A stretch of 64,000 nucleotides of DNA from Marinobacterium profundum (GCF_001528745.1 NZ_BCNS01000109.1:1-64000); one strand, 5' to 3'; counted from the stretch's first letter, positions 27,065-36,976 are shown. Notes: generated by a model not told the origin, from the sequence alone. A program made the numbers and translations.

Positions 27065-30000
27065 TTAGCCGCCGGCCTGAGCCAGGTCGAAGAGCTCGCG
27101 CATGGCGACGGTAAAGATTGCACTGTCATTGCCACTGCTGGCACGCAGCTCGCTGAGCATCTGCTGCCAGCGACCCAGCAAGGGCGCCTGGCGCTCGAGC
27201 CAATCGTCAATCAGGGCTGTGGTATCGTCGTTTTCGGCACCTTCTTCGAGCACATTCACCGTCAGTACCCGCATCTGGGTGTTGAGGTCTTCGCGCAGGC
27301 CGTCACGCGCCATGGACTGCCAGTGGTTGCCAACTTCAATCGCCCGCACCTGCTGATCAAACCAGTGCAGCTCAAGCCGCTGGGCCAGATCGAAGTAGAC
27401 CGATGCCACCCGCTCCAGCGCCTGACCGGTTTGTGCCGCCGCCTCCATTACACCCAAGAGCGCATAGAGGCTATCCGCCGAGGCCACCTTGGCTGCGAGG
27501 GATTCAGGTACGCCGGCGTCCACCAGGGCACTGCTGCGCTGCTGCCAGTCGTTCAGCGGTTCACCCTGAAGACGCTGCGCGATAGTCGGGCTGATCGCAC
27601 GAATACCCGGCTGGTAGCGCTCGACCGTGGCCGCCACTTCCAGGGTGCCGCGCTGCTTGAGCAGGAACCAGTAGCTGGCCCGGCGCACCAGACGCATCAG
27701 GTCCAGCATCATGTCCTGCTGCAACTGCGCCGGCACCTTGTTGTCCAGGGCTTCGATCTCGCGCCACAAAGGTTCGATATCGTATAGCTCGCGGGCAATC
27801 ACGTAGGCCGCGGCAATAGCCGCCTGGTCGCGTCCGCTGGCCTGCTGCAGATGCTGCATGAAGGTGATGCCCATGTGATTGACCAGCGCATTGGCAATCT
27901 GGGTGGCAATGATTTCCGAGCGCAGGCGATGATTCTGTACCTGTTCAGGGAAACGCTGCACCAGCTGATCCGGGAAGGCCGTAGTGATCGCCCGGGACAA
28001 AAACGGATCTTCGGTAATCCAGGAGCCGGTGAGCTTTTCCTTCAGCTCAGCCTTGGTATAGGAAATCAGTACCGACAGCTCCGGCCGGGTCAGCCCCAGC
28101 TGCTGCGCCTTGCGCTCCTGCAGTACTTCGTCGGAGGGAATAAACTCCAGCGAGCGTACCAGCCGGCCCGACGCCTCCAGCCGGTGAATCAGGCGGATAT
28201 AGTCATCCAGCGAACTGCGCGAATGCGTTTTCGCAATACTGATGGCCAGTGTCTGACTGTAGTTGTTCTTCAACACCAGGCGGGCGATTTCGTCGGTCAT
28301 TTCGCGCAGCATGGCGTTGCGCTGCTTGACCGTCATGTCGCCGTTGGCCACAACTTCATTGAGCAGAATCTTGATATTGACCTCGTGGTCGGAGCAATCC
28401 ACACCACCGGCATTGTCAATAAAGTCGGTGTTGGATGCGCCGCCGTGCAGGGCATATTCGATACGTCCGTGCTGCGTGAAGCCCAGGTTACCGCCCTCGC
28501 CCAGCACCCGGCAACGCAGTTGCTTGCCGTCGATACGCAACGAGTCGTTAGCCTTGTCGCCAACATCAGCGTGGCTCTCGTGACTGGCCTTGACGTAGGT
28601 ACCAATGCCACCGTTCCAGATCAGATCAACCTGGGCACGCAGCAGGGCCGACAACAGATCAGTCGGTGCCAGGCGATCAGCCGTGATATCAAAGCGTTGC
28701 TTCATTTCAGGGCTGATATCAATCCACTTGGCGCTGCGCAGGAAGAGGCCACCGCCGGTGGAAATCAGGCTGCGGTCGTAATCATCCCAGCTCGAACGGG
28801 GCAGTACAAAGAGCCGCTCGCGCTCAGCGTAGCTGCTGGCAGGATCGGGTTGCGGGTCGATAAAAATATGCAGATGGTTAAAGGCTGCAACCAGGCGAGT
28901 ATGGCGCGACATCAGCATGCCGTTGCCGAACACATCGCCTGCCATGTCGCCGATGGCCACCACGGTAAATTCCTGGGTCTGGGTATCCAGGCCCAGCTCA
29001 CGGAAATGCAGTTTGACCGACTCCCAGGCGCCCCGCGCCGTGATGCCCATCTTCTTGTGGTCGTAGCCCTGGCTGCCGCCGGATGCGAAGGCATCGCCGA
29101 GCCAGAAACCGTATTCTTCGGCGATTTCATTGGCGATATCGGAGAAGGTCGCGGTGCCCTTGTCCGCCGCCACCACCAGATAAGGGTCATCTTCATCGTG
29201 GCGCACCAGCCCCTTGGGCGGCACCAGATCAGCTCCCACCAGGTTATCGGTCACATCCAGCAATGCACGAATAAAGATCTGGTAGCAGGCAATACCCTCG
29301 GCCTGGATCTCATCGCGGTTGCCATTCACCGGCAGTGCCTTGGGCACAAAGCCGCCTTTGGCACCGACAGGGACGATAACGGCGTTCTTGACTTGCTGAG
29401 CCTTCACCAGACCCAGCACTTCTGTACGGTAATCCTCGCGCCTGTCGGACCAGCGCAGGCCGCCGCGCGCAACCTTGCCGCCGCGCAGATGCACACCCTC
29501 AACGCGGGCCGAGTAAACGAACACCTCGAACATGGGTCTTGGCAACGGAATATCGGCGATGCCGTGGGGATTAAGTTTGAAGGCGAAATAATCCTTCAGC
29601 TCGCCATCGTCACCAGGCTGATAGTAGTTAGTACGCAAAGTAGCCTGAATCAGCTCCAGAAAACGGCGCAGAATCTTGTCATCGTTAAGGTTATCGACCT
29701 TGTCGAGTCCTTCGATGATGCTGGCGGCAATTCGCTCGGTCAGGGCCTGCACCTTGCGGCTGTTCTGACGGCCCGGCTCAAAACGCGCCTTGAACAACGC
29801 CACCAGCAGGCGGGTCAGATACAGGTGCCGTCCCAACGCCTCTGCGATATAGGGCTGGCTAAAACCAAAACGGATCTGCTGATTGTAACGGGCATAGGCT
29901 CGCAACATGGCGACTTCGCGCCACGACAGGTTAGCGCCTATCACCAGACGGTTAAATTCGTCGTTCTCGGCTCGCCCCGCCCAGACACTGGAAAAGGCAT

Positions 30001-31903
30001 CCTGGAAGTTCTGCTTCACGTCTTCCAGTACCACCGGCTCAGTGCTGTCGTAGCGCAGGGTGAAATCGTGAATCCAGAAGCGCGCGCCATCGCGGCGCTT
30101 GACCTTGTAGGGGTGCTCGCCCACCACCCGCATGCCGAGTTTTTCGAGCACCGGGATAACGTCGGACAGAATCAGTGGCTGTTGTGGATGAAACAGTTTA
30201 AAGCGCAAGACTTCGCGACTCTGCTCCAGCACACGGTAAAAACTCAGGTTGATAATACGGGTTTCATCCAGCTGCTCAATGCGCTGGATATCGTAGACCG
30301 CACTGCTGGGAGTGAAATCCTCCCGGTAGGCGGATGGAAAAGCATTGCGATAGTGATTGATCAGCTGATTGCCACGCTCTTCACCGGCGCTCTCGACCAG
30401 GGCTGCGTGCAGATCTTCGCTCCAGGCTTTGGATATTTCGATGATCTCGGCTTCGACAGCCTGAGGGTCAAACTCCAGCGTCGTATCAGCGTCAACCTGA
30501 AGCACGAAATGCACCCGTGCCAGCAGAGATTCACTAAAACGGGTAGTGAACTCGCAGTCGCGGGCACCGAAATGTTCGGTCAGGCGTTGCTGCACCTGCA
30601 GGCGCAGGGCCGTGGTGTACAGATCCCGCGGCACAAAATAGAGACAGCTGACAAACTTGGAGCAACTGTCCCGGCGAATCAGCAGTTTGACCTTACGGCG
30701 TTCCTGCAGATTGAAAATCCCCATGGCCATGTCGAAGAGTTCATCGTCATTGGCCAGAAACAGCTCATCACGGGGTAATTCTGCGATGATCTGCACCAAT
30801 GCCTTGCCACTGTGGCCCTTGGGGTCAAAACCGGCCCGCGCCAATGCCTTTTGCGTGCGACGGCGCAGCAGCGGTACCTGCAATGGCGGCTCAACGTAGA
30901 CAGGCGAGGTCCAAAGACCATAAAAACGATGCTCTCCGCAAACAACACCCTCGGCGTCGTAACGCTTGAGAACCACCAAATCCTGATGTGCCGGACGGTG
31001 GACACGGGAACGCACGGCATCCTTGGCAAAGGTCAGCGGATCGGTGCAGAGCATGAAATCCCGCTCTTCAGCGCGCAGATCACTGCCGCTGCGGCTGCGC
31101 CCGCTCTGGGCGTGCAGCTTCAGGGTGCCCAGCTCGCTGCCCTCAACCCGAGTCACCCCAAAGGCATCTCCGGTACCGCTGAAGGCCAGCTCGTCGTACC
31201 CCAGAAAGGTAAAGCGGTCGTTCAGCATCCAGTCGCAGAAGGCCGCGGCTTCCGTTACACAATCCGCAGCTGCACCGGCTTTGGGCGTGCGAAGTGCATC
31301 CCGCAGGCTTTCGAGACGCGTTCGCATAGCCGGAAAATCCGCCACCGAGGCCCGCACTTCGCCCAGCACTTCGCTCAACTGAGCCTGCAGTGACTTGAGC
31401 TCGTCCGCCGCACTGTGACGATCGACTTCCAGATAGATCAGGGCTTCGCGCAGGGCCCCCTCGGTGCCGGTTGCAACCAGCCCGGTGACACTGCCGCTGC
31501 TGTCGCGAGACAGATCCAGCACCGAACTGTGCACCACATGAATCGCCATTTCACGGCGATTCAACTCCATGCGCAGAGAGTCCACCAGGAAAGGCATATT
31601 GGGATGAATAATTTGAATGACGGTGTGACTGCAGTGCCAGCCGTGCTGCTCGAGATCGGGATTGAACACCCGCAGCCGCGGTTCATGGGCTTCGCTTTCG
31701 TAAAGAAACTGAAAACAGGACAAGGTTGCACCATAAAGATTGTCAAGTCGGCGCTCGGCCAGCTCATCATAAGGTGAAACCCGATAGTAGGCCGCGGCAA
31801 AGGCGCCCACCTGGGCAACCGTGTCAGACGCCAAACGGCTTTCGAACAGTTCACCCAGCTGCGTCAGCAGCCGCTTCTTATTATCGCTTCGTTGCTCGGA
31901 CAT
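27065..31903 (-). CDS. gdhB: NAD-specific glutamate dehydrogenase, large (180-kDa) type
   Basis: Catabolic glutamate dehydrogenase of the GDH-180 class, which oxidises glutamate to 2-oxoglutarate and ammonium with NAD. 1,612 residues, the normal size. The N-terminal half is the regulatory region with ACT-like modules. The catalytic core near residue 820 reads RGGLRWSDRREDYRTEVLGLVKAQQVKNAVIVPVGAKGGFVPK. VVAIGDMAGDVFGNGMLMS and EGGNLGFTQHGRIEYALHGG follow as dinucleotide-binding segments. It is transcribed alone from a region with a 9-bp inverted repeat (31989-32010) and ends in a clear terminator. Confidence 0.96.
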   Translation of the reverse strand: MSEQRSDNKKRLLTQLGELFESRLASDTVAQVGAFAAAYYRVSPYDELAERRLDNLYGATLSCFQFLYESEAHEPRLRVFNPDLEQHGWHCSHTVIQIIHPNMPFLVDSLRMELNRREMAIHVVHSSVLDLSRDSSGSVTGLVATGTEGALREALIYLEVDRHSAADELKSLQAQLSEVLGEVRASVADFPAMRTRLESLRDALRTPKAGAAADCVTEAAAFCDWMLNDRFTFLGYDELAFSGTGDAFGVTRVEGSELGTLKLHAQSGRSRSGSDLRAEERDFMLCTDPLTFAKDAVRSRVHRPAHQDLVVLKRYDAEGVVCGEHRFYGLWTSPVYVEPPLQVPLLRRRTQKALARAGFDPKGHSGKALVQIIAELPRDELFLANDDELFDMAMGIFNLQERRKVKLLIRRDSCSKFVSCLYFVPRDLYTTALRLQVQQRLTEHFGARDCEFTTRFSESLLARVHFVLQVDADTTLEFDPQAVEAEIIEISKAWSEDLHAALVESAGEERGNQLINHYRNAFPSAYREDFTPSSAVYDIQRIEQLDETRIINLSFYRVLEQSREVLRFKLFHPQQPLILSDVIPVLEKLGMRVVGEHPYKVKRRDGARFWIHDFTLRYDSTEPVVLEDVKQNFQDAFSSVWAGRAENDEFNRLVIGANLSWREVAMLRAYARYNQQIRFGFSQPYIAEALGRHLYLTRLLVALFKARFEPGRQNSRKVQALTERIAASIIEGLDKVDNLNDDKILRRFLELIQATLRTNYYQPGDDGELKDYFAFKLNPHGIADIPLPRPMFEVFVYSARVEGVHLRGGKVARGGLRWSDRREDYRTEVLGLVKAQQVKNAVIVPVGAKGGFVPKALPVNGNRDEIQAEGIACYQIFIRALLDVTDNLVGADLVPPKGLVRHDEDDPYLVVAADKGTATFSDIANEIAEEYGFWLGDAFASGGSQGYDHKKMGITARGAWESVKLHFRELGLDTQTQEFTVVAIGDMAGDVFGNGMLMSRHTRLVAAFNHLHIFIDPQPDPASSYAERERLFVLPRSSWDDYDRSLISTGGGLFLRSAKWIDISPEMKQRFDITADRLAPTDLLSALLRAQVDLIWNGGIGTYVKASHESHADVGDKANDSLRIDGKQLRCRVLGEGGNLGFTQHGRIEYALHGGASNTDFIDNAGGVDCSDHEVNIKILLNEVVANGDMTVKQRNAMLREMTDEIARLVLKNNYSQTLAISIAKTHSRSSLDDYIRLIHRLEASGRLVRSLEFIPSDEVLQERKAQQLGLTRPELSVLISYTKAELKEKLTGSWITEDPFLSRAITTAFPDQLVQRFPEQVQNHRLRSEIIATQIANALVNHMGITFMQHLQQASGRDQAAIAAAYVIARELYDIEPLWREIEALDNKVPAQLQQDMMLDLMRLVRRASYWFLLKQRGTLEVAATVERYQPGIRAISPTIAQRLQGEPLNDWQQRSSALVDAGVPESLAAKVASADSLYALLGVMEAAAQTGQALERVASVYFDLAQRLELHWFDQQVRAIEVGNHWQSMARDGLREDLNTQMRVLTVNVLEEGAENDDTTALIDDWLERQAPLLGRWQQMLSELRASSGNDSAIFTVAMRELFDLAQAGG

Positions 31904-32371
31904 CGAATCCTTTAACCCCTTGTTGCTCAGACAGTGCCGAAATCAACCGCAGTGCACAGAACGCGAGTGTGGGCATCCACGGCTAACCTGATGGAATTCA
32001 GATTCCATCAACTCTAGGCGTTATCGGAGAAAAAAGATTGTCAAAGGCTGGGTTTTCTTTGCGAAAACGTACGTTATTAACTTGGTTTAATGCATGCAGC
32101 AGGAATCTTGCATCATTGGCTTTCGCTGCAACCAGGGCCCAGTGCGAACACCGCCTCCAGCCAAGGAAGTCCAGCACGCACAAGCGCCTGCCCCACTCTT
32201 CAAGGATACAGAGGTGTTTTATAACCGGGTGCGGCTGTACCGCTGCAATGATTACATGAGTCCATGTGAACTTTGCATCAGCACTACGAACAGCGTTTTG
32301 GGAAGGTATCCGGCAAACTGGCGCCAGATCAGACAGAATAAAACTGGAAGAAATAAAACAGCTGCAGCAAA
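31904..32371. promoter_or_regulatory. gdhB upstream region with a 9-bp inverted repeat
   Basis: This 468-bp gap between the gdhB start and the 3D-domain gene stop has no convincing gene. TGATGGAAT (31989-31997) and ATTCCATCA (32002-32010) form a perfect inverted repeat with a 4-base spacer, about 90 bp upstream of the gdhB ATG, a reasonable operator position. The rest is AT-richer than the flanking genes and shows no RNA-like structure that I can support. Confidence 0.45.
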
Positions 32372-32902
32372 TCAGGAGTCCTGATTTTCCCAACGGATCA
32401 CAACGGGTCTTTTGCCCCAGGCCAGCGCTGCATCTTCATCCACACCCATGTAGATATCGATCTTGCGGGCCCAGCGGCGATGCATCTTGTCGAGCACCTT
32501 ATAGCGCCCTGGGAGGCCTTCTATTTCAACTTCGGTACCAGGTTCAAGGCCCATACCCAGCAGATCGCGGGAAACAGCAATCGCCTTGAGACCCGGCTTG
32601 AGCTTATGACCCCAGGCACCAATATTAGCCTTGCCCTGGGTCTGATCTGGCAGCGAATTGTACGCGGTTGCAGTAACCTTGAGTTTTACCTTCGCACTTG
32701 CGGCGCCCTGCAGTGAGTCGAGCGCCAGCGTGCGGATCCTGCCGGTGCTTTTGGCCTGCGCCTTGACCTGGGTCGCCGTTGAGCCGGAAAGCTTTTCTGT
32801 AGCCCAGCCGACATTGGCGCTGGACAGGAACACCAGAGGCATGGCCAGCAGCACCGTTATCAGCGGGCGCACCAGGCGCTTTCGAAGGTTGTTCAGCATC
32901 AT
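32372..32902 (-). CDS. Exported 3D-domain protein (possible lytic transglycosylase-like barrel)
   Basis: A 176-residue exported protein. The N-terminal signal is RLVRPLITVLLAMPLVFLSSANVGWA. The mature part has a Ser/Thr/Lys linker and then a 3D (Asp-Asp-Asp) domain: LKVTATAYNSLPDQTQG, AIAVSRDLLGMGLEPGTEVEI and KVLDKMHRRWARKIDIYMG. The domain is the double-psi barrel found in MltA and the YuiC/Rpf-like cell-wall proteins. Catalytic Asp candidates are in VLDKM and KIDIYMG. A peptidoglycan-related function is inferred. The gene is divergent from the PqiA-like gene. Confidence 0.85.
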   Translation of the reverse strand: MMLNNLRKRLVRPLITVLLAMPLVFLSSANVGWATEKLSGSTATQVKAQAKSTGRIRTLALDSLQGAASAKVKLKVTATAYNSLPDQTQGKANIGAWGHKLKPGLKAIAVSRDLLGMGLEPGTEVEIEGLPGRYKVLDKMHRRWARKIDIYMGVDEDAALAWGKRPVVIRWENQDS

Positions 32903-33121
32903 AAAAAGTACGTTAATTCACATAATTGCACGCAGTGTGCCAGATAACAGTATCAGCGCCTAGCCTGCTTTCGCGTCTATTAATAATTCTCATTTAGATT
33001 CTGTCTGCGTCTGGATACAAGATGGCCAAACCGGTTACCTGAGACTCTTATGACGCCTGACAAATCCGGGGGCAGCGCCAGTCCCGTTCCGGTATCATGC
33101 CCAGATCCAATAGCGACAGGA

Positions 33122-33634
33122 ATGGATGTGTCTATGCCACCCTCAACTGGCCCCGCCCTTACACCTCGCAGGGCCTCGCAACTACGGCTGCTGCTGGCGC
33201 TTACCGCCACCCTGCTGCTGGTAGGCCTCAGCGCACCCATGCTGACCATCGAACAGTTCCTGCTTATCAAGAGCAGTTTTTCGGTACTTTCCGGCACCTG
33301 GCAGTTACTGCTGCAGGGCCAGTATCTGCTGTTCCTGCTCATCGCAGCGTTCAGCATAGTACTGCCGATACTCAAGCTGCTGGTGCTGCTTCGCCTCACC
33401 GATGCGGCGATACAGCACGACAGCCGGCTGCCACGCTACCTGAAACTGATGCATGACTACGGCCGCTGGTCGATGCTTGATGTATTCGTGGTGGCGGTAC
33501 TGGTGGTGACGGTCAAGCTCGGCGCCATCGCCCAGGTACAAATTCATTACGGCCTCTATGCCTTTTGCGCCGCCATTCTGCTAACCCTTTTTATCACTGC
33601 ACGCATCAGCCGCCTCAAGCCCGACAACGGCTGA
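33122..33634 (+). CDS. Paraquat-inducible protein A (PqiA)-like membrane protein
   Basis: About 170 residues with four membrane helices: LLLALTATLLLVGLSAPMLT, YLLFLLIAAFSIVLPILKLLVLL, WSMLDVFVVAVLVVTVKLGAI and YGLYAFCAAILLTLFITARIS. The lines KLMHDYGRWSMLDVFVVAVLV and LPILKLLVLL are characteristic of the PqiA family. This is a single PqiA module, with no Cys-rich lead and no adjacent PqiB/MCE partner. The start is uncertain: 33122, 33134 and 33050 are all possible and no strong ribosome binding site decides it. HrpB begins 33 bp after the stop. Confidence 0.8.
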   Translation: MDVSMPPSTGPALTPRRASQLRLLLALTATLLLVGLSAPMLTIEQFLLIKSSFSVLSGTWQLLLQGQYLLFLLIAAFSIVLPILKLLVLLRLTDAAIQHDSRLPRYLKLMHDYGRWSMLDVFVVAVLVVTVKLGAIAQVQIHYGLYAFCAAILLTLFITARISRLKPDNG

Positions 33635-33667
33635 GATCTGGTTGCATCACCCGGCATGCCCTACTCC

Positions 33668-36238
33668 ATGACTGTACTACCCATAGACGAGATACTGCCT
33701 GCTCTGAAACAGGCACTGACCCTGCATACCGAAGCCGTGCTTGAAGCCCCACCCGGCGCCGGCAAAACCACGCGAGTACCGCTGGCTCTGCTGCACGAGC
33801 CCTGGCTGGCGGGGCAGAAGATTCTCATGCTCGAACCCAGACGCCTGGCCGCCCGGGCCGCCGCCGAGCGCATGGCCCAGACTCTGGGCGAAAAGGTTGG
33901 CCAGACGCTGGGGTATCGCATTCGCTTTGATACCCGCGTGGGCCCCAACACCCGCATTGAGGTAGTAACCGAGGGCATTCTGACCCGCATGCTGCAGTCC
34001 GACCCCTCGCTTGAGGGTGTCGGCCTGGTGATATTCGATGAGTTTCATGAACGCAGCCTGGATGCAGACCTCGGTCTTGCCCTGACGCTGCAGGGCCGAG
34101 CACTGCTGCGCGACGACAACCCGCTGCGCCTCCTGCTGATGTCCGCCACCCTCAATGGCGATGCCAGCGCCCGCCTGCTGGGCGGCGCACCGCTGATTCG
34201 CAGTGAGGGCCGCAGCTGGCCGGTCAACATCCACTACGGCGCAGGCGCCCAACCGGGCGAGCGCATCGAGCCGCGCGTTGCTGCCACAGTAATGGAGGCA
34301 CTGCGCGAAGAGAGCGGCAGCGTATTGGTATTTCTTCCCGGACAACGGGAAATTCGCGAAACCCATCGCCTGCTGCGCGACCAGCTGCATTCGCTGGGCT
34401 CAGGTAGTGATAGCATCCTGTTGAGCCCGCTGTACGGGGACCTCAGTCTGGACGCCCAGCGCAGCGCCATAGCTCCGGCAGCACCGGGCCAGCGCAAGGT
34501 AGTACTGGCGACCGCCATTGCCGAAACCAGCCTGACTATCGAGGGCGTGCGGGTTGTGGTCGACAGCGGCCTGAGCCGCCAGGCCGTATTCGACCCGGCC
34601 ACCGGCATGTCACGCCTGCAGACCCGCCGCCTGTCACGGGCCTCCAGCGTGCAACGCGCCGGGCGCGCCGGGCGTACTGAGCCCGGCCTCTGCTACCGCC
34701 TCTGGTCCGAAAGCCAGCAACAGGCACTCAGCCCCCACAGCGAACCGGAGATACGCCAGGCGGATCTGGCGCCGCTAGCGCTGCAACTTTTGCAATGGGG
34801 CATCACCGACCCGAACGAACTGGACTGGCTCGATGCACCGGCACCGGGGCCTTACCAGCAGGCACTGGAACTGCTGCAGCGCCTGGGTGGCACGCTGCAC
34901 GAAGGCCCGCGCTGGAGCCTGACGCCCCACGGCGAGCGCATGGCGCAGCTGCCGGCCCATCCACGTCTGGCGCATATGCTGCTGGAAGGCTGCCGACTCG
35001 GCCTGCTGGAGCTGGCCTGCGATCTCGCCGCGCTGCTGTCCGACCGCGATCCACTGGGGCGTGCCCAGGCCGACATTGCCCTGCGTCTTGCCTGGCTGCA
35101 CGGCGATATCAAACGCCAACCCCAGGAGCGCGCCCAGTGGCAACGCCTGCGCCAGCAGGTCGATCAGTTCCGCACCCTGTGCCGCAAGCTTGATGTACTC
35201 CCACAGAGTGCGAACAAAATATCTCCAGACAATGCCATTGCCGTGCTGATCGCCTGCGCCTATCCCGACCGCATTGCCGTGCGCCGCCAGCCCCAGGGAC
35301 TGGATTACCAGCTCAGCAACGGACGCAGCGCCCGCATGAACCCGGACGACCCTCTGCGCAATGCGCCCTGGCTGGCAACAGCCCAGCTGAGCGGGCGCAG
35401 CGGTGACAGCGTAGATCGCATCCAGCTTGCCGCCGCCCTGGACCCTGTGCTGTTTGACGGCCCCCTGGCCGCCCTCGTAGAGACCCGCGACCAGGTTCAC
35501 TGGCAGGACAGTGAAAACCGCCTCATAGCCGAGCGCCAGCAGAAAATAGGCAACCTGGTTCTGGCCCGTGAACCTCTTAATCGCATTGAACCCGGGGCCC
35601 GGGCGGCCGCACTCTGCGCCCTGATCCGCAAGCGCGGCCTCGGGCTACTGCCCTGGACCCAGAACCTGCAGCGCTGGCGCACCCGCGTCACCTTTGTACG
35701 GCGCCAGGCACTGCTGCAGAACACCAATGCAGGCAGCGATGCCGCCTCAGACACCGCCTCCTGGCCCGACCTGTCCGATCAGGCCCTGTTGGACACGCTC
35801 GAGACCTGGCTGCTGCCCTGGCTCGACCGGGTCAGCCATATCAATCATTTTGCCGCCCTGGATCTGAGTACCATCCTGCACAACCTTCTGCCCTGGCCGC
35901 TGCCGCAGCAACTCGACAGGCTGGCGCCGGAGCACTATCAATTGCCCTCCGGCAATCGCGCACGCATCGACTACGAGCAGGATCCGCCGGTGCTGGCGGT
36001 CAAACTGCAGGAGCTGTTCGGCTGCTCACAGACGCCGCGTATCGGCCGGGTCGCTCTGAAATTGCACCTGCTCTCACCGGCACAGCGCCCACTGCAGGTC
36101 ACCCAGGATCTGGTGAGTTTCTGGAACAACAGTTACCGCGACGTACAAAAGGATATGAAGGGACGCTACCCCAAGCACCACTGGCCGGACGACCCCATGG
36201 CCGCCACGCCAGGCACGGGTATAAAACGCCGCAAATGA
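33668..36238 (+). CDS. hrpB: ATP-dependent helicase HrpB
   Basis: DEAH-family RNA helicase, 856 residues (E. coli HrpB is about 809). Walker A is in LEAPPGAGKTTRVPLALL (near residue 30), Walker B/DEAH variant in IFDEFHERSLDADLG (near 124), SAT motif in LLMSATLNGDASARLL and motif VI in SVQRAGRAGRTEPGLCYRLW. The HrpB-specific C-terminal domain ends with SFWNNSYRDVQKDMKGRYPK and HHWPDDP. The start at 33668 (MTVLPIDEILPALKQAL) matches the usual HrpB N-terminus; an ATG four codons upstream is also in frame. A strong hairpin follows the stop. Confidence 0.95.
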   Translation: MTVLPIDEILPALKQALTLHTEAVLEAPPGAGKTTRVPLALLHEPWLAGQKILMLEPRRLAARAAAERMAQTLGEKVGQTLGYRIRFDTRVGPNTRIEVVTEGILTRMLQSDPSLEGVGLVIFDEFHERSLDADLGLALTLQGRALLRDDNPLRLLLMSATLNGDASARLLGGAPLIRSEGRSWPVNIHYGAGAQPGERIEPRVAATVMEALREESGSVLVFLPGQREIRETHRLLRDQLHSLGSGSDSILLSPLYGDLSLDAQRSAIAPAAPGQRKVVLATAIAETSLTIEGVRVVVDSGLSRQAVFDPATGMSRLQTRRLSRASSVQRAGRAGRTEPGLCYRLWSESQQQALSPHSEPEIRQADLAPLALQLLQWGITDPNELDWLDAPAPGPYQQALELLQRLGGTLHEGPRWSLTPHGERMAQLPAHPRLAHMLLEGCRLGLLELACDLAALLSDRDPLGRAQADIALRLAWLHGDIKRQPQERAQWQRLRQQVDQFRTLCRKLDVLPQSANKISPDNAIAVLIACAYPDRIAVRRQPQGLDYQLSNGRSARMNPDDPLRNAPWLATAQLSGRSGDSVDRIQLAAALDPVLFDGPLAALVETRDQVHWQDSENRLIAERQQKIGNLVLAREPLNRIEPGARAAALCALIRKRGLGLLPWTQNLQRWRTRVTFVRRQALLQNTNAGSDAASDTASWPDLSDQALLDTLETWLLPWLDRVSHINHFAALDLSTILHNLLPWPLPQQLDRLAPEHYQLPSGNRARIDYEQDPPVLAVKLQELFGCSQTPRIGRVALKLHLLSPAQRPLQVTQDLVSFWNNSYRDVQKDMKGRYPKHHWPDDPMAATPGTGIKRRK

Positions 36239-36246
36239 CGCTTCGG

Positions 36247-36275
36247 CCTGCCAGCTATGACACTAAGCTGGCAGG
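36247..36275 (+). terminator. Hairpin downstream of hrpB
   Basis: CCTGCCAGCT (36247-36256) pairs perfectly with AGCTGGCAGG (36266-36275) over a 9-base loop, 8 bp after the hrpB stop. There is no U tract, and the next gene starts 16 bp later, so it may attenuate rather than fully terminate. Confidence 0.55.
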
Positions 36276-36290
36276 ACAGTAAATGACGGG

Positions 36291-36806
36291 ATGGACTGCA
36301 AGGTGACGACTTCAATGACATCAATCGAGACTTCACCTCAGACAAAGAGCGAACCTGCTACCCTCGGCGCTCCCGGTGCACGCCTTGCGCTCTACCTGCC
36401 CACCCCACCACTGATTCCGGCCTCCGAGTCCTGTGAAACAGACCTCGACATACCGGGCCTTATTCAGCACAACGGCAACCACTGGCGCAAGATTCTTAGC
36501 ATACTGGCCAAGCTCGCCACACCAGCGGATCGGCGCTGGCAGGACTATCGGGATATTGAACTGCTGCAACGCAACGAGATTATAAGTTTTGCCGACCACC
36601 TTCTGTCCAATGCCGACTGGCACCTGGTCGCCGGCAAGGCCAGCTGGCAGCGCCTGGGATTTGAACCGAGCAACTTCAGCCCACTGGACGATGAAGGGCG
36701 GGTTCTGGTGCGCGACAATGTGCTGCTTACACCCTACCCCGATTACCGACAGTTCCCCAACCGAATGGTAGAGCAGGTACGCCGGCTCGTGAAAGCTGAA
36801 AGCTGA
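36291..36806 (+). CDS. Conserved hypothetical protein
   Basis: A 171-residue protein that I do not recognise. The first 40 residues are polar (SIETSPQTKSEPATLGAPGA). The core starts LALYLPTPPLIPASESCETDLDIPGLIQHNGNHWRKILSILAKLA, then DRRWQDYRDIELLQRNEIISFADHLL, WHLVAGKASWQRLG and VLLTPYPDYRQFPNRMVEQVRRLV. It is compact, soluble-looking, with no signal peptide or membrane helix. An alternative start at 36315 (MTSIETSP) is possible. The stop codon falls inside a 7-base tandem repeat (36791-36829), but because any repeat number reaches the same TGA the protein end is unaffected. Confidence 0.7.
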   Translation: MDCKVTTSMTSIETSPQTKSEPATLGAPGARLALYLPTPPLIPASESCETDLDIPGLIQHNGNHWRKILSILAKLATPADRRWQDYRDIELLQRNEIISFADHLLSNADWHLVAGKASWQRLGFEPSNFSPLDDEGRVLVRDNVLLTPYPDYRQFPNRMVEQVRRLVKAES

Positions 36807-36829
36807 AAGCTGAAAGCTGAAAGCTGAAA
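36791..36829 (+). repeat. Heptanucleotide tandem repeat GAAAGCT x5
   Basis: Five consecutive GAAAGCT units start at 36791, 36798, 36805, 36812 and 36819, followed by a partial GAAA. The first two overlap the 3' end and TGA stop of the preceding gene. A perfect 7-base array like this is prone to slippage. Confidence 0.9.
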
Positions 36830-36976
36830 CAAAGATAACGGTATAAAATCGGAATACAAACGATAGATTGCGCTCAGCTATTCAAGCAGAAAACCTATCG
36901 ACCAACACGCAGAATGGACGGCCCGAACCCCGAAAATCAAGACTCGCACCACCCTTGCTAACTATTCTCGACTGGC

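Noticed and set aside
27851-30778. A 975-codon open frame on the plus strand, antisense to gdhB
   Set aside because: It lies entirely within the gdhB coding region, reads as low-complexity Gln/His-rich sequence and matches no family. Long antisense frames are expected in GC-rich codon-biased genes.
31998-32393. A 131-codon minus-strand frame in the gdhB leader
   Set aside because: It overlaps the start of the region upstream of gdhB and the 3D-domain gene end and shows no family features; the sequence looks like leader DNA.
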